Origin: Ophthalmolycus amberensis
Taxonomy: Eukaryota > Chordata > Actinopteri > Perciformes > Zoarcidae
Direction: 5' to 3'
DNA: 64,000 nt
Assembly: GCA_024529925.1 (NCBI GenBank)
Contig: JAFEUB010001593.1
Coordinates: forward strand, 153,501 to 217,500
The notes beneath the pieces are model-generated. The model was not told the DNA's origin and searched no databases. It saw only the letters and a list, made by a program, of their open reading frames with translations. The position numbers and the translations under genes are program-made. Positions 31,249 through 42,696 of the stretch are shown piece by piece; the stretch's first letter is position 1; each line of letters begins with the position of its first letter.

Positions 31249-33220
31249 TGTTGGGAACGTAGAGGGGCGTGTTTGGGTTATCAGCATTTAAGAAACTGAA
31301 TTCTTGACATCAATAGAATTATTAATGTAAGTAACAATTATTAATGATTATTAATAACAACGGGGCACCACCCTGTAAACAGGGACTAATAACCAAACGA
31401 TAAACTAAGTCTCATAATTAGTGGCCACTCGTAATGTCAATAGTCGTGTGCGACTATTCATTCGAGGTGACAGTGAAGGTTTAAGTTCGTACACAGACCA
31501 CTACATCCAAACCTTATTACACAAATATGCACAAGTAATCACAAACGACTGCTCTTTAAAATATAACAGAATTTATTAAATCGAAATAATAAGTGATCAG
31601 ATCAATTAATATCACAACCAACAACGCTATCATACAATTTTATATGCCTAACCTAACAAATGAATAAAATGGGTGATGATGTATGTAATACAAGTATGTG
31701 TGTGTGTGTGTATGGGTCTGTGTATGTAAAGGAAGGGGGGCTTAAAACTACCGCTAAAAACTACAAAGATGGCGGCGTCGAGTGACGCAGACAAAAAGGG
31801 GAAAAGCCTTAAAGCGCTATAGCTAAAACCTACCACCAGATGGCGTAGTCGAGTGACTGAGACAAAATGGCGGTGGGGGGGGGGGGGTCGGCTGTATGTG
31901 ATCACGTGTGACGGCGCACACGTGAGTTAGAACAATAGGTGAGCGGTTCACCCACAATCCGGAGCTCTATGTGCGTGTAAATTACGGAAAACGAGAGGAA
32001 TAAAAGGGCAGAGAGAGAGGAATCAGAGTTTCTGCGTGCGATGTCGCGTCGTAGTGGAAGTGAGGGTCGCCGAGCGTATCAACCACAAGCTGCCGTTGTC
32101 GCGTTGCGAACTATCGACACTTGTGCCCGATACTCGCATTTCCACACTCCACTCACAGAATTGATTCAAGGAAAGAGCAAGAACAAATGAAAATCAAATA
32201 AATCCCAAAGCAAACAGTCAAACAGGAAGCGCACAATACGACGGGCTTCTGAGCTCCGTCGACGATTGCGCAATCTCTCAGCAAACAAAAACAATGACTT
32301 TAACACGACAGAAACACGGGAATAATAACATATAAATGAATGGCCTGAATTAAACTCAAGTTAATTTAAGCTAAACTACGCCCAGACACCGAGACCCTTA
32401 CTCTGAGATGCGTTTTGACAACGTTGTCGAGTGGTGGTCGATGAATGGTTTTCTTCCTCCAGGAAGAAAAAGAAAAAGCGGCTGGGAAGAGCGGCTTTTC
32501 ACGCAGCTGGTCAGCGCGGCTAGTGAGCGGCTGCTGATGAGCGGCCGCTGGGGAGCGGAGGCGGCTGGTGCGCAGCGGCTTTTCAGGCGCTGGTGAGCGG
32601 CGACGGCTGGTGCGCAACGGCGGCTAGTGAGCGGCTAGTCAGAGCGGCTGGTGAGCGGCTAGTGAGCGGCTAGTCAGAGCGGCTGGTGAGCGGCTGCTGG
32701 TTCGACCGTCCTCGCTGCAGAGAGGAGGGCCTGTGGTTTCCAACGTCGGCTAAGACACGTGTCGTCCGTAGTCTTCCGGTAATGGTCGGTGAAGGAAGAT
32801 GTTTTGGTCTTCCTTGGACCGTGGCGTGTACACGAAGGGGGGGGAAGCGGCTGCGTCAGAGCGGCTTCTCGCGGTCCGAGGCCTTAAACTCAGAATAGAC
32901 GTAGTCGGTTTCGTCCAGCGAAAGGGACACGTGCGTGCTGAGATGAGGGGGAGGGGGAGGTCGATCGGGTCCTCTGTGAATCTTCTTAGAGACCGGACGG
33001 GGTCCAGAACGAAGAGAGCGATATTTCGCTGCGTTGGCGCTTATAAGCGGGTCTCTGCGCTCAGCGGGAGACGGCTTGTCGGCCAATGAAAGGTCCGGCT
33101 GACCGGTGGCCGAAGGCGGGGTCATCTTAAAGGGGCAAGGATCAGATCCTAGGTCAATTGTGAAGAGAGCAGGGACTGTGAGGAGCTCAGCCAGCCACCA
33201 GGTGGCGCCAGACCCCAACA
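31249..33220 (-). repeat. 5' LTR of the gag-only element
   Basis: 1972 bp. By strand it is the upstream LTR, because the gag ORF and primer-binding site follow it on the minus strand. It is nearly identical to 25355-27325, with one substitution and one base of a G run noticed. The same TATA-like palindrome lies near 33038-33048. Confidence 0.93.
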
Positions 33221-33224
33221 CTAT

Positions 33225-34462
33225 CATCAAACACATTCTGCACCTTTGCTACGGCAATGGCGGCGCATGTGCATTCTGCAGCCTGTAGCGCCCATGAAGT
33301 GTTTATCACTAATGGCATATGACAGACTACATTCATCAACATCTGAAAAGGAAACGTGGCGACCAACCAGCCAGACCTGACCGGACCGGAAGAGCCCATA
33401 TTCCTGTGAGGGTGGACTGGGCACCTCCTTCCAAGTAGAAATATCTAGAAATGGGGGGGTGTGAACAAAGTGAATAAAGCTACACCACACTATGTTGTCG
33501 CGACACCACAATTTCAAGCACGCCTCTAAGTTTGATGAGGTCGAGCTCAGCGGGTCAAGCTCAGTGCTCCGTGTGCAACGCGAGGATATGGTTTCCTCCA
33601 CGTGTGGTACACGCTCCAACTCTTTCTCTTTGAAGCGCCTCAGATTCTGCTCATTCCAGAGTGAAAGTGCAGCTGCTAACGCAAGTGGTTTTGGCCAGGG
33701 TATGCCTGTTGCTCATCTTTTCTGACTTCTACTGATCTTTAACAACAGCTAGAACGCAACACAACCAAGTATCGGTTTCTATTCAAACTTGATACTGTCG
33801 ACAGTAAGACAATTATTCAAATACACCACAAATAACAAAACAAGAAGCCCTTTTTTCTCTATCATTAGAACTCAATCGATTACTCCAGTGATCGGTGAAT
33901 ACATCCATCATGCTACTCCTCCAGCCAGCCTTTGTGAGGAAGTAAGCATACCTTATTCCTTATCCAAGATTTGTCAGATTGTACCATATTCTTTCCTTCC
34001 ATATGATACAATGAGTAACGTCAGTTTTGATTGGTTCTGTTTATTCAAAGAACAGCCAGCGTTCTCTGAACGTCTAAAGAAATACATCAGCTGTGAGAAC
34101 TTCCAATAACACAACGAGTCAGTCTTCAAGGAGATCATGCAGAAAGCTGCATTTAACTGAAAGCAACCACGTACACAATGTGCGACACTAGTTAGGGTTT
34201 AATGAATGGGACTGTGAAAAAGCTGCATGTTTTCTCTGGTAATGCAAGGCACAGGTCACATGGGAATTCAGAGGAGTCAGCTAAATACATTAACTTTGAA
34301 CACACAACAAGAGTTATGGAGAAGTAAACAAACTGCCTCTGTGTACTCCAGCTGGATGGCCAGTTATGTATTCACAGTGCAAAGAACTAAAGCGGTACAA
34401 AAAAAGAACTTGGTTTGTTCCCCGGCACAACTTCCTGTCACTGGATTTCACATTTATACAAA
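33225..34462. other. ALCAM intron 1, unassigned
   Basis: Plain sequence right of the LTR element. No exon, RNA gene or repeat with clear ends was found. Confidence 0.45.
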
Positions 34463-34507
34463 GGGTTAGGGTTAGGGTTAGCCTAACCCTAACCCTAACC
34501 CTAACCC
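34463..34507. repeat. Inverted interstitial telomeric repeat
   Basis: Three GGGTTA units (34463-34480), a GCC joint, then four TAACCC units (34484-34507). Seven vertebrate telomere hexamers are arranged head to head, with no mismatch outside the joint. The block is only 45 bp and is flanked by ordinary intron. Confidence 0.95.
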
Positions 34508-35340
34508 GTGACTTACAGAAAAAAGGAGAAGCGATGTTAAAATCGTCAAAGTCTTAATGGCAGCAAAGCGTGCATTTTTATCAACAAATAGTAGAACTAG
34601 TAAATATTGCTGGTGAGTCACATTAGCCAAACGGAGAAAAGAGCAGCTTGCAGCCCCTCTAAGGTAAGAGGGTGCCGTGTGTCTAACCTGCCAGGATTCT
34701 GCACGGGACAAGAGACAAACTGAATAGAAAATACATCTTCAAGAGCAAAAGACTTTAAGGTGTAACTTTGGAGATACTATAGAGTTATTATGAGAAAACT
34801 GGTTCTTTAAACTCAGTTAAAGTCTCAGTTTAGCACTGATGACTCTATATGACCTACACAAGTAAAGGAGACATCAGAGAGAAGATCCTTTATTTGTGTG
34901 TGGTAATTGTTACTGCTTGTCATCTGTGCTACCGGGTCGGATTCCACTGAAATCACAACTAATCTTGCAGGTTCTCCAGAAACTCCGCTCAGCTAATCCT
35001 CCGGCAGTACCTACTCCCCCAGATCCAGCTCAGCCTGGCTGCTTCAGAACCAGGACTGTGCAGCACAGTACAATGCTGCAGGTTTTCTGTGGTTATAACT
35101 GCCTTTCATCAACAAAAACCTGCAACCGTTTCTGTCCTGAAGGCCTGGTTGTGTTTGCTCCGATAACAGTTGTTATCTCGCGATGATCCACCAGCTGAAC
35201 AATGAGGGGGGTGAAAAAAGGATCTCCCCATCCAGACTTCATCACCATAAAAGCACCTCAGTTGACTCTGCAAAGTTACTACTTTTGATGTTTTCATCAA
35301 CTTTTTGCACTTTTCGAGTTGAAATGGGTTTCTTCTCCTC
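34508..35340. other. ALCAM intron 1, unassigned
   Basis: No exon or mobile element end is recognised between the telomeric block and the minisatellite. Confidence 0.45.
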
Positions 35341-36387
35341 TCACATGTCCTCTGAGCGCTCTGTGTCCTCTCACATGTCCTCTGAGCGCTCTGTGTCCTC
35401 TCACATCTCCTCTGAGCGCTCTGTGTCCTCTCACATGTCCTCTGAGCGCTCTGTGTCCTCTCACATGTCCTCTGAGCGCTCTGTGTCCTCTCAAATCTCC
35501 TCTGAGCGCTCTGTGTCCTCTCACATGTCCTCTGAGCGCTCTGTGTCCTCTCACATCTCCTCTGAGCGCTCTGTGTCCTCTCACATCTCCTCTGAGCGCT
35601 CTGTGTCCTCTCACATGTCCTCTGAGCGCTCTGTGTCCTCTCACATGTCCTCTGAGCGCTCTGTGTCCTCTCACATGTCCTCTGAGCGCTCTGTGTCCTC
35701 TCACATCTCCTCTGAGCGCTCTGTGTCCTCTCACATCTCTTCTGAGCGCTCTGTGTCCTCTCACATGTCCTCTGAGCGCTCTGTGTCCTCTCACATCTCC
35801 TCTGAGCGCTCTGTGTCCTCTCACATCTCCTCTGAGCGCTCCGTGTCCTCTCACATCTCCTCTGAGCGCTCTGTGTCCTCTCACATGTCCTCTGAGCGCT
35901 CTGTGTCCTCTCACATGTCCTCTGAGCGCTCTGTGTCCTCTCACATCTCCTCTGAGCGCTCTGTGTCCTCTCACATCTCCTCTGAGCGCTCTGTGTCCTC
36001 TCACATGTCCTCTGAGCGCTCTGTGTCCTCTCACATCTCCTCTGAGCGCTCTGTGTCCTCTCACATGTCCTCTGAGCGCTCTGTGTCCTCTCACATCTCC
36101 TCTGAGCGCTCTGTGTCCTCTCACATCTCCTCTGAGCGCTCTGTGTCCTCTCACATGTCCTCTGAGCGCTCTGTGTCCTCTCACATCTCCTCTGAGCGCT
36201 CTGTGTCCTCTCACATGTCCTCTGAGCGCTCTGTGTCCTCTCACATGTCCTCTGAGCGCTCTGTGTCCTCTCACATCTCCTCTGAGCGCTCTGTGTCCTC
36301 TCACATGTCCTCTGAGCGCTCTGTGTCCTCTCACATGTCCTCTGAGCGCTCTGTGTCCTCTCACATCTCCTCTGAGCGCTCTGTGTT
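35341..36387. repeat. 30-bp minisatellite, 35 copies
   Basis: Thirty-five units of exactly 30 bp, core CCTCTGAGCGCTCTGTGTCC. Most units differ only by G or C in CACATSTCC. Single changes occur at CAAATC (35493), TCTTCT (35739) and CTCCG (35841). Since 30 is divisible by three, long frames stay open on both strands (SSERSVSSHM and PLSALCPLTC on plus, RTQSAQRTCE and GHRALRGHVR on minus). None has start context, splice or family support as a gene. The near-perfect register points to recent amplification or homogenisation. Confidence 0.96.
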
Positions 36388-37221
36388 ATCAAACTGTGAA
36401 GGAGAAGTAGACAGGAAAGGCAAAGGAACTGTAGATTTGAAATGACAGTAAAAAAGTTTGTTAGTATTCCAAAATGAAAAGCAAAGATGTCTTTGCCCTC
36501 CAGTATTTTGACTGATTTCATGTTTTTGAGCTTACAGTAAGTGCGTGTGTATGCATACTTATTATGTTCAGAACTAAAGAACAGCTCTCATTGTGAGTTG
36601 TTTGAATTCAGTTTGATTTTGGCCATGTCACGACACAAATGAACTAACCACTCAGACAGATATACACATGTTCATGTGATATGAACTGAACCTCCAGCAC
36701 CAGCAGCTGGATCATTTGGCCAGAACACAGTCTTAGTTTTGGTTGGATTTAACCAGTAATTACTATTTCTCACACTGTCTAGAGTGCAATAAAAGTGATT
36801 ACTGAGCGCAGTGACACAAAAACGCATCGACTGAACAAGTCATACAGGGGGAGACAATATATGTATTCTAACAAGAGCATCAAGACTTCCTCATGCAACA
36901 CCTCATCCCAGTCAGCAAGTCAAACTGTTGTCCAGAGGATGGGTGCGCGTGAACCGGCATACAGCCACAAACCATGCCTGCGTGCAGCTGTCACAGTGAA
37001 ATGGGATTCCTCCAAATCAAACGAACTGCGATCACACCTCCCACCTGTAAAAGAACTGAGATAAATAAAAACACTTCAGCTCAGGGAGTATGGTGGACTT
37101 AACGCTGAGTGACAACACAAAGCAACAATAAACTGCCGGATGCATCCCTCATCACCTTCAACACCGCTAGCAAACACAAGACGACTCAGCCTGTTCCTCT
37201 GCAGGTGTAGAGCATCGCAGC
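36388..37221. other. ALCAM intron 1, unassigned
   Basis: No recognisable content. Short ORFs have no family features. Confidence 0.45.
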
Positions 37222-37229
37222 TTTGGGAC

Positions 37230-38324
37230 TAGGGTTGTCACGATACCAAAATGATGACTTGGATACGATACCTGCCATAAGTATCACGATACCGATACTT
37301 ACGATACAATACCAGAATTCGATACAATACCACAAATACGATACGATACTGGTATATTTATCTATAATAAATAAAACATCTGTACGGTTCCCTTTTTTAC
37401 CAGCTTGTTCCTGCCCAGCTTTTTGAACACTTAACAAATGGCATTAATATTAGTATTAGCCTACAGCAAGATATTAATGAAAACTACATGGTGCCATGAT
37501 TGCTGCTGACTCTGCTGGCATCTGTCTGACTGTCTGTGGGAGTGGGTGGGTAAACAATGCTTCATTTACTTGCATAGTGAGTTTGATATTTTCACTTGAT
37601 ATTTTATCTTAATTCATGGAATAATTATTTTTCCTTAACTAAAAATAAAAATAATTAGCTGAAGATCCACCCTCAGGCTCCACCAGCATGTAGCCATGTT
37701 GCATGAATTGTGTTTCATTTAGTGCACGTTTGTGTGCATTGTGACCTCATGATCATATAGGCTTGTTGTCTAACTAGGCTAAGGCTACTCGTGTTAGCTG
37801 TCTATGGGTGAGCTTGGGGGTGTTCATGTTTATAATCACATTTGCTAACCCGTCGTTCTTTGAACTCTTTGAAAAGTTCGGGGTGTCTGTCTGAAAGTTG
37901 CTTTGCCATGTTAGACGTGTTGCCTCCCTTGGTCTGTGTGGCTTTGAAACACGTTTCGCAGACGGGTCTCTGTATGTCAGTGGGCTTTCCTTCACTGTCT
38001 GCAATATAGCCAAAGTACTTCCAGATGATACTTCTGGCATCTTGCTTTTCAACAAGCCGAGGACTGTCGGGAAAAGCTCCTGCATGTCTCCCCTGTGATC
38101 ACTCTCTGTGAGTGAGCGCTGCCTGTTGCTGTGTGAGCGCTGGGCAGCCCCGCCCCCTTGCAGTCAATGCCTGCAGGCAGCATGACAGGGAGCGGAGCAG
38201 CGAGTGCGCTCTGATCGCGCGCTATTTTAATAAAGTATCGATACTGAAAATATGCAAAATCGTATCGTTTCTAACGTACAGGTACCGCGGTACCTTTTAA
38301 GTATCGATACACCGTGCAACCCTA
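37230..38324 (-). mobile_element. hAT element with BED-finger remnant and perfect target duplication
   Basis: The ends TAGGGTTGTCACGATACC and, reversed, TAGGGTTGCACGGTGTATC bound 1095 bp. TTTGGGAC is duplicated at 37222-37229 and 38325-38332. Sub-terminal regions are packed with ACGATAC and GTATCG words. The minus strand at about 37985-37865 reads PVCETCFKATQTKGGNTSNM and then AKQLSDRHPELFKEFKE, a BED zinc finger (CxxC plus a later histidine) of a hAT transposase. The rest of the enzyme is absent. Confidence 0.93.
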
Positions 38325-38332
38325 TTTGGGAC

Positions 38333-39410
38333 AAACCCATGTGTCATGGCCCTTTGTCAATATTTGTGTGTGTGTGTCAGTGTGGTGCAGCTCAGTCAAC
38401 AGCTTATGCCATAAGTGAAGAAACAAACCACTTCCAAATCTTGCTTACACTGAACACAACTGCTGTTAATGTTGATGCAAGATGCAAAAAGATGTTAAAG
38501 TGACTTGACCACAAGGAGCTAGAAGACCCATAACCATATCAAATAATAATAATAATAATCTTATATTAACCAGAAAAATGCCTTACTGAGATCAAAACTA
38601 TCTTTTAGAATTCATCATGATCCTGGCCAATAGAACAGCAGCGTATCTCATTCATCACCCGTCTGAATGCTGTGTCAGGTATGAAACAGAGAACAGCAGA
38701 GGAAACATTTGCATGTCTGCTGCTGCGCTGATATCTGAAATGTCAGAGGTTAAGCCCTTGTTCAGGCGAGAAGTTGATTACCAAGCATTAGCATGACTAC
38801 ACATGCACCCGTCTCTTCTCTGGAGCATAGAGTGTTGGCTGGACCGTTCCCTTCTCACAGAGAGGTGCAATTTATATGAATGCTGCTTCTGGATGATGCT
38901 GTGGAATGACATATGCCCAAAGGAAGACGCGTGAGGAATATATGTAGTTAGATCTTCTCTGCCAGAGATGATTGAGACCAGCGTCGACAGGCAGAGCATG
39001 GCTGTAGATTTCAGTTGAGCATACACTCTATCAGCGGTTTAGTCTGCTATACAGCAGCTTCAGGAGAGAATGAACGTTTCTTTCAGTGTAATATGAACTG
39101 TAAGAGGTATGAAGCACAATGACCTAAAGCTTTACATGGTCCAAAGCAGTTATGACCTGTGACACTCTGACGGAACATGTAAATGTATATTCATGTTTAT
39201 TCAGTTCACAAAGCTTTAAAGGAGCTATAATCAATATATGTATCAAATGACAATGTGAAAGGTGTCTCTGTTAGCGCTGAACCTTCAGACAATTATCAGC
39301 TGAATGTGCAGCTCCACTTCATTGTTTAACTGTCCAGGTACAACTTTACTCTTTTGGTTCACTCATCAGCTGTTTTCAGAGAAGTCGCTCTAAATGCTCA
39401 GACACAAACG
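38333..39410. other. ALCAM intron 1, unassigned
   Basis: Plain sequence; no exon or repeat with clear ends. Confidence 0.45.
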
Positions 39411-39868
39411 TATCCTCATACAACGTATGATATCTTACAAAAAGATACTTCTCATTTTTCTTGTGTTTTCCTATGAAAGTCCAGCAACACGTCAATTTTT
39501 GCTCGTTTCATGATTACATTCTTTTCAAAATCAACTTCCGTTAGATTTCGGCAACAAAACTGCTTAGTAGGTTTGGGAATAGATCGTTGTTTGGGTTAAA
39601 ATAACCACAGAAGTGCCATTTCTATGTAACACAAGTTATGTGAAAAATACATCAACGTTGACTTCTCGTTTGATGTGGGGAACAACCAGCGGTCTCCTGG
39701 CTGGTTGTTGGACTCGTACACCGAGTGTGTCTCCGGCCTGTGTGTGCTTTTGCAGTCTTTATACTTCCTGGTTCTTGATTACGTGAATAACATACAAAAT
39801 AATCGATGAACTACGGCACATTGTTTTTCGTAGGTATAGCTACGAATTCTGTATGAGAACAGCCTGCG
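39411..39868. mobile_element. Possible MITE
   Basis: The left part (CCTCATACAACGTATGATAT) and right part reversed (TCTCATACAGAATTCGTAGC) look like imperfect inverted ends. The interior (AGGTTTGGGAATAGATCGTT, GGGTTAAAATAACC) resembles an interspersed fish repeat I recall. No target duplication could be set. Confidence 0.4.
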
Positions 39869-41375
39869 CCAGTTGGTGAACATAAAGGAGCATTTAGCAG
39901 CTCAAGAGACATGTTTCTCTCAGGAGTAGGTAGAGACCCAAAGCAGAGCTACAAGAGGGGGAATATCGGGTGTCGACGTGTCCAAAGAAGTTGGGCGGCG
40001 CCCAGTAAAAGCATGGATTCCCCCGGAGAACAAGCACCAGCTAAAAAACATCGCCCATGATCCTGCAAAGTATTTTAGACAGAGATCCAACAATGCGGTG
40101 CTCCGTAAACTCCGGACATTGGACTGCTGTGTACGAACTCTTGAAGCCAAAGCATCCCGGAATGATTTGTCAAGAAGGCAGCGGCAGCAAGACAGCACCG
40201 TGTCCTGTTTACTTTTTGTCACAACAAAAACATCATATTTCAGGATTATCACCACAGAACTTGTTTCTGTTAGTAGTAATCATTTATAATTGATTTTCTA
40301 ACTGTTTAATCATCGCCGCCATGTGAGGAGTCATTTTGGCACCTCTGCTGCTGGCCCAACAAATCTGTTTTTGCAGGATTGAGAGATGCCGATACTTTAC
40401 GCCTTTCCTTGAAAATGTCAACAGCGAGTAAATGTTTAATATATGGAATAAAGAATAAAGTATTAGCATGGGCAGTAATGCCACCATGGCAGACAAAGAC
40501 CAGCACCTCCAGAAGCTCAACCTTTATCAACAGAAAGTCCAAAGAATAAACTGAATCTCACAGTAGAGGGAAGTAGAGGTAAATGGTTAGTTTAGTTCAT
40601 GCAGAGTGCATGAATCTATACAGTATATCGATTCATACACTATGCATGAAGTGAGTGAGACATTATTTTTGCCTGTGTATGGATGCCTATCTGCATGAGT
40701 CATCCCAAGGGTTTCTGCATAGCAGTGATCAAAGGCAGACTGGGAGTCAGACTGTAGGCTGGCTAAAAATGGAAGCTTGATGGGGGGGAAAGCAATGATC
40801 CTGCTGTCTGTTGACTCTGTGTGTCGTCAGCATACAAAGGTAGGAGATGTTTAGACTTCCCCCACATATCTGTCGCCAGATATGAAACACAGACTTCCTC
40901 CTCCCTACCTCGTGTTAACATGTGTCCTGAATAATGACACTGCTGTTGTATAGAGCACACATACAGTACAATACCTGGTCGCACAAAGCATCTTCAAAGG
41001 GGCCCTCCAGGGATTCATTAAGTTGGGACACTACTGAGAGATTTGCTTTTTAATGATTTCTGTGTACAAACTGGATCTACAGTACTTACATTTTCATTTG
41101 AAAACGTCCTGAACAGTCAGTTCCTCACCGTACTGTGAGTGATAGTGTAAGATATGGAATGGATCAGTGCAACACATTCTGGGTTTTCCTCATAACTTTA
41201 GTCAAGACTCCACTGAACCGGACAAAATCAAATCACACTCTCCCGCTACTCTTCTTCTCCCGTCACGCCATCCCTGTCACATCAAGCCCCCTAAACAGCG
41301 CCAGCTAGTGGTCATATCTGATCATCACACGATTCCAGTCTTACAATAGGGTCCAACATGAACACACAGTTTTCT
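39869..41375. other. ALCAM intron 1, unassigned
   Basis: No exon or mobile element is recognised. The largest ORFs are about 110 codons and overlap on opposite strands without family features. Confidence 0.45.
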
Positions 41376-41383
41376 GTTTTAAT

Positions 41384-42462
41384 TAGTGCTGGGCAAGTTA
41401 ACACGTTAATTTCACGTTAACGCATTCATTAATTAACGCCGACAATTATTTTATCGCGCGTTAACGCATTTTTTCAATTTATTATAATATATATATTTTT
41501 TTCTTTTTAATTGAAAGACAAGAGACAATAGATATACATAACAACAAGAGGATGACAAGAACAGTGGGATAAAAGCCAGCAAACATCCTGTAGTCAGTTG
41601 CGGTAAAGTCAGCAGACACTCAGATCTCCGTGGTCAACTCAGCAGACACTCACATGTTAGTGCACCTATATGCTGAAATTCACCGTAAACACATTTAAAC
41701 GGCACAGATCGGGAGCGAGCGAAGGACTTTGAAAGTTAACGGAAAGATTAACGTGAGACAACATCCGGTTTCTTCAGACGAACATCCGGTTTTCAGAATA
41801 AGATGCCAATAAAGTATGAATTATATTCACATTAAGTATAAAACATGCTACCTGCATCTCGTGAACCAAATGTTATTGCCCTTTTGTTCATATAGCAGTA
41901 CTTTAAAATAAAAGTGCGCAATACACTACTTGTAGGAGCGGTCGGTCGATTAACGCGCATTCTCTCGTAGTGTCACTTCAAAACTTTCTTTTATTCCAGA
42001 ACAGCATCAAAAGCATACATGGAAGTCATCTTAAACAGAAAAACCCGCTTTGTCTCATAATGTGGTCTTCTAATGCGATTTCGTAAGGCGTAATGCGTAA
42101 TGCGGTTGAAAAATAGTTAGCCCTTCCGCTCTCGAGTCGAAAAAACACACCTGCACGTCCTCAGGTGAGGTCTACATAAAGAGTTAACGCCCCCTAACGT
42201 CATCATTGCGTCACAATCATTTCGGCAGTAACATCTTAACAGGTTCAACAGTAAATCATAATTAGCATGGTTTGATGTACAAGCGGTAGCATGATTATAA
42301 TTTACTAACAAGGATAGAATCTACAGGCAAAACACAAATCAGAGTAATGGCTTCTACACTACTTTTGAATTCATTACTGAACTTTGCCATAACAATGCGA
42401 TTAATCGCAAAAAATCCATGCGATCAATCGCGATTAAATATTTTAATCGTTGCCCAGCACTA
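41384..42462. mobile_element. hAT MITE (TAGTGCTGGGCAA family), second copy
   Basis: Same family as 15195-16125. The ends TAGTGCTGGGCAAG and TTGCCCAGCACTA are flanked by GTTTTAAT at 41376-41383 and 42463-42470. It lacks the TG run of the first copy but carries an inserted solo LTR (41931-42358). Without that insertion and its duplication it is about 646 bp. Confidence 0.93.
41931..42358 (-). mobile_element. Solo LTR inside the hAT MITE
   Basis: TGTAGGAGC...GCTTCTACA gives TG...CA with inverted TGTAG/CTACA ends. The 5-mer CTACT is duplicated at 41926-41930 and 42359-42363. The uninterrupted site is seen in the sister copy at about 16009-16020 (ACACTACTTTTGAATTC). On the minus strand AATAAA lies near the end (in GGAATAAAAGAAAG, 41997-41984), which sets the orientation. 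428 bp, no inner genes. Confidence 0.9.
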
Positions 42463-42470
42463 GTTTTAAT

Positions 42471-42696
42471 ATTATTTTTCCACAGTATTTCCCTCCACCA
42501 ATCAACTGCATTTGAATGGAAATGTGATCACAGTTGTGGGGTTTGCTTATGTTGCCTAGCTCTACATAAATAATACCAAAGGATGTTTTTTTTGGTCAAA
42601 ATTCTATTGTTCATTATTATTCAGTCACTGGTATTAAATATGAAGTTTGCTTGTACTGTATGATAGGTTGTGAACAGGTGGATGGCATAAAGAGTA
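42471..42696. other. Short spacer
   Basis: Nothing recognised. Confidence 0.4.

Larger units (their letters stand above)
25355..33220 (-). mobile_element. Young LTR retrotransposon with gag only, in ALCAM intron 1
   Basis: The ends are TGTTGGG and CCCAACA, flanked by the duplicated 4-mer CTAT (25351-25354 and 33221-33224). Two direct LTRs (25355-27325 and 31249-33220) bound a 3.9-kb inner part. On the minus strand the order is 5' LTR, primer-binding site, leader, gag-like ORF (30642-29101), about 1.8 kb of sequence with no long ORF, polypurine tract and 3' LTR. No protease, reverse transcriptase, RNase H, integrase or env motif was found in any frame. It therefore looks like a non-autonomous element moved by a partner. 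It has the same orientation as the host gene. Confidence 0.93.

Noticed and set aside
34463..34507. True chromosome end
   Set aside because: Only 45 bp, inverted, and ordinary sequence continues on both sides, with ALCAM exons to the left.
35109..36521. Long ORFs on both strands rich in SSERSVSSHM, PLSALCP, RTQSAQ and GHRALR repeats
   Set aside because: The 30-bp unit has length divisible by three and several stop-free frames; the ORFs begin and end close to the array edges.
39978..40289. Overlapping ORFs of about 100 codons on both strands
   Set aside because: No recognisable domain and no splice evidence; plus and minus frames mirror each other.
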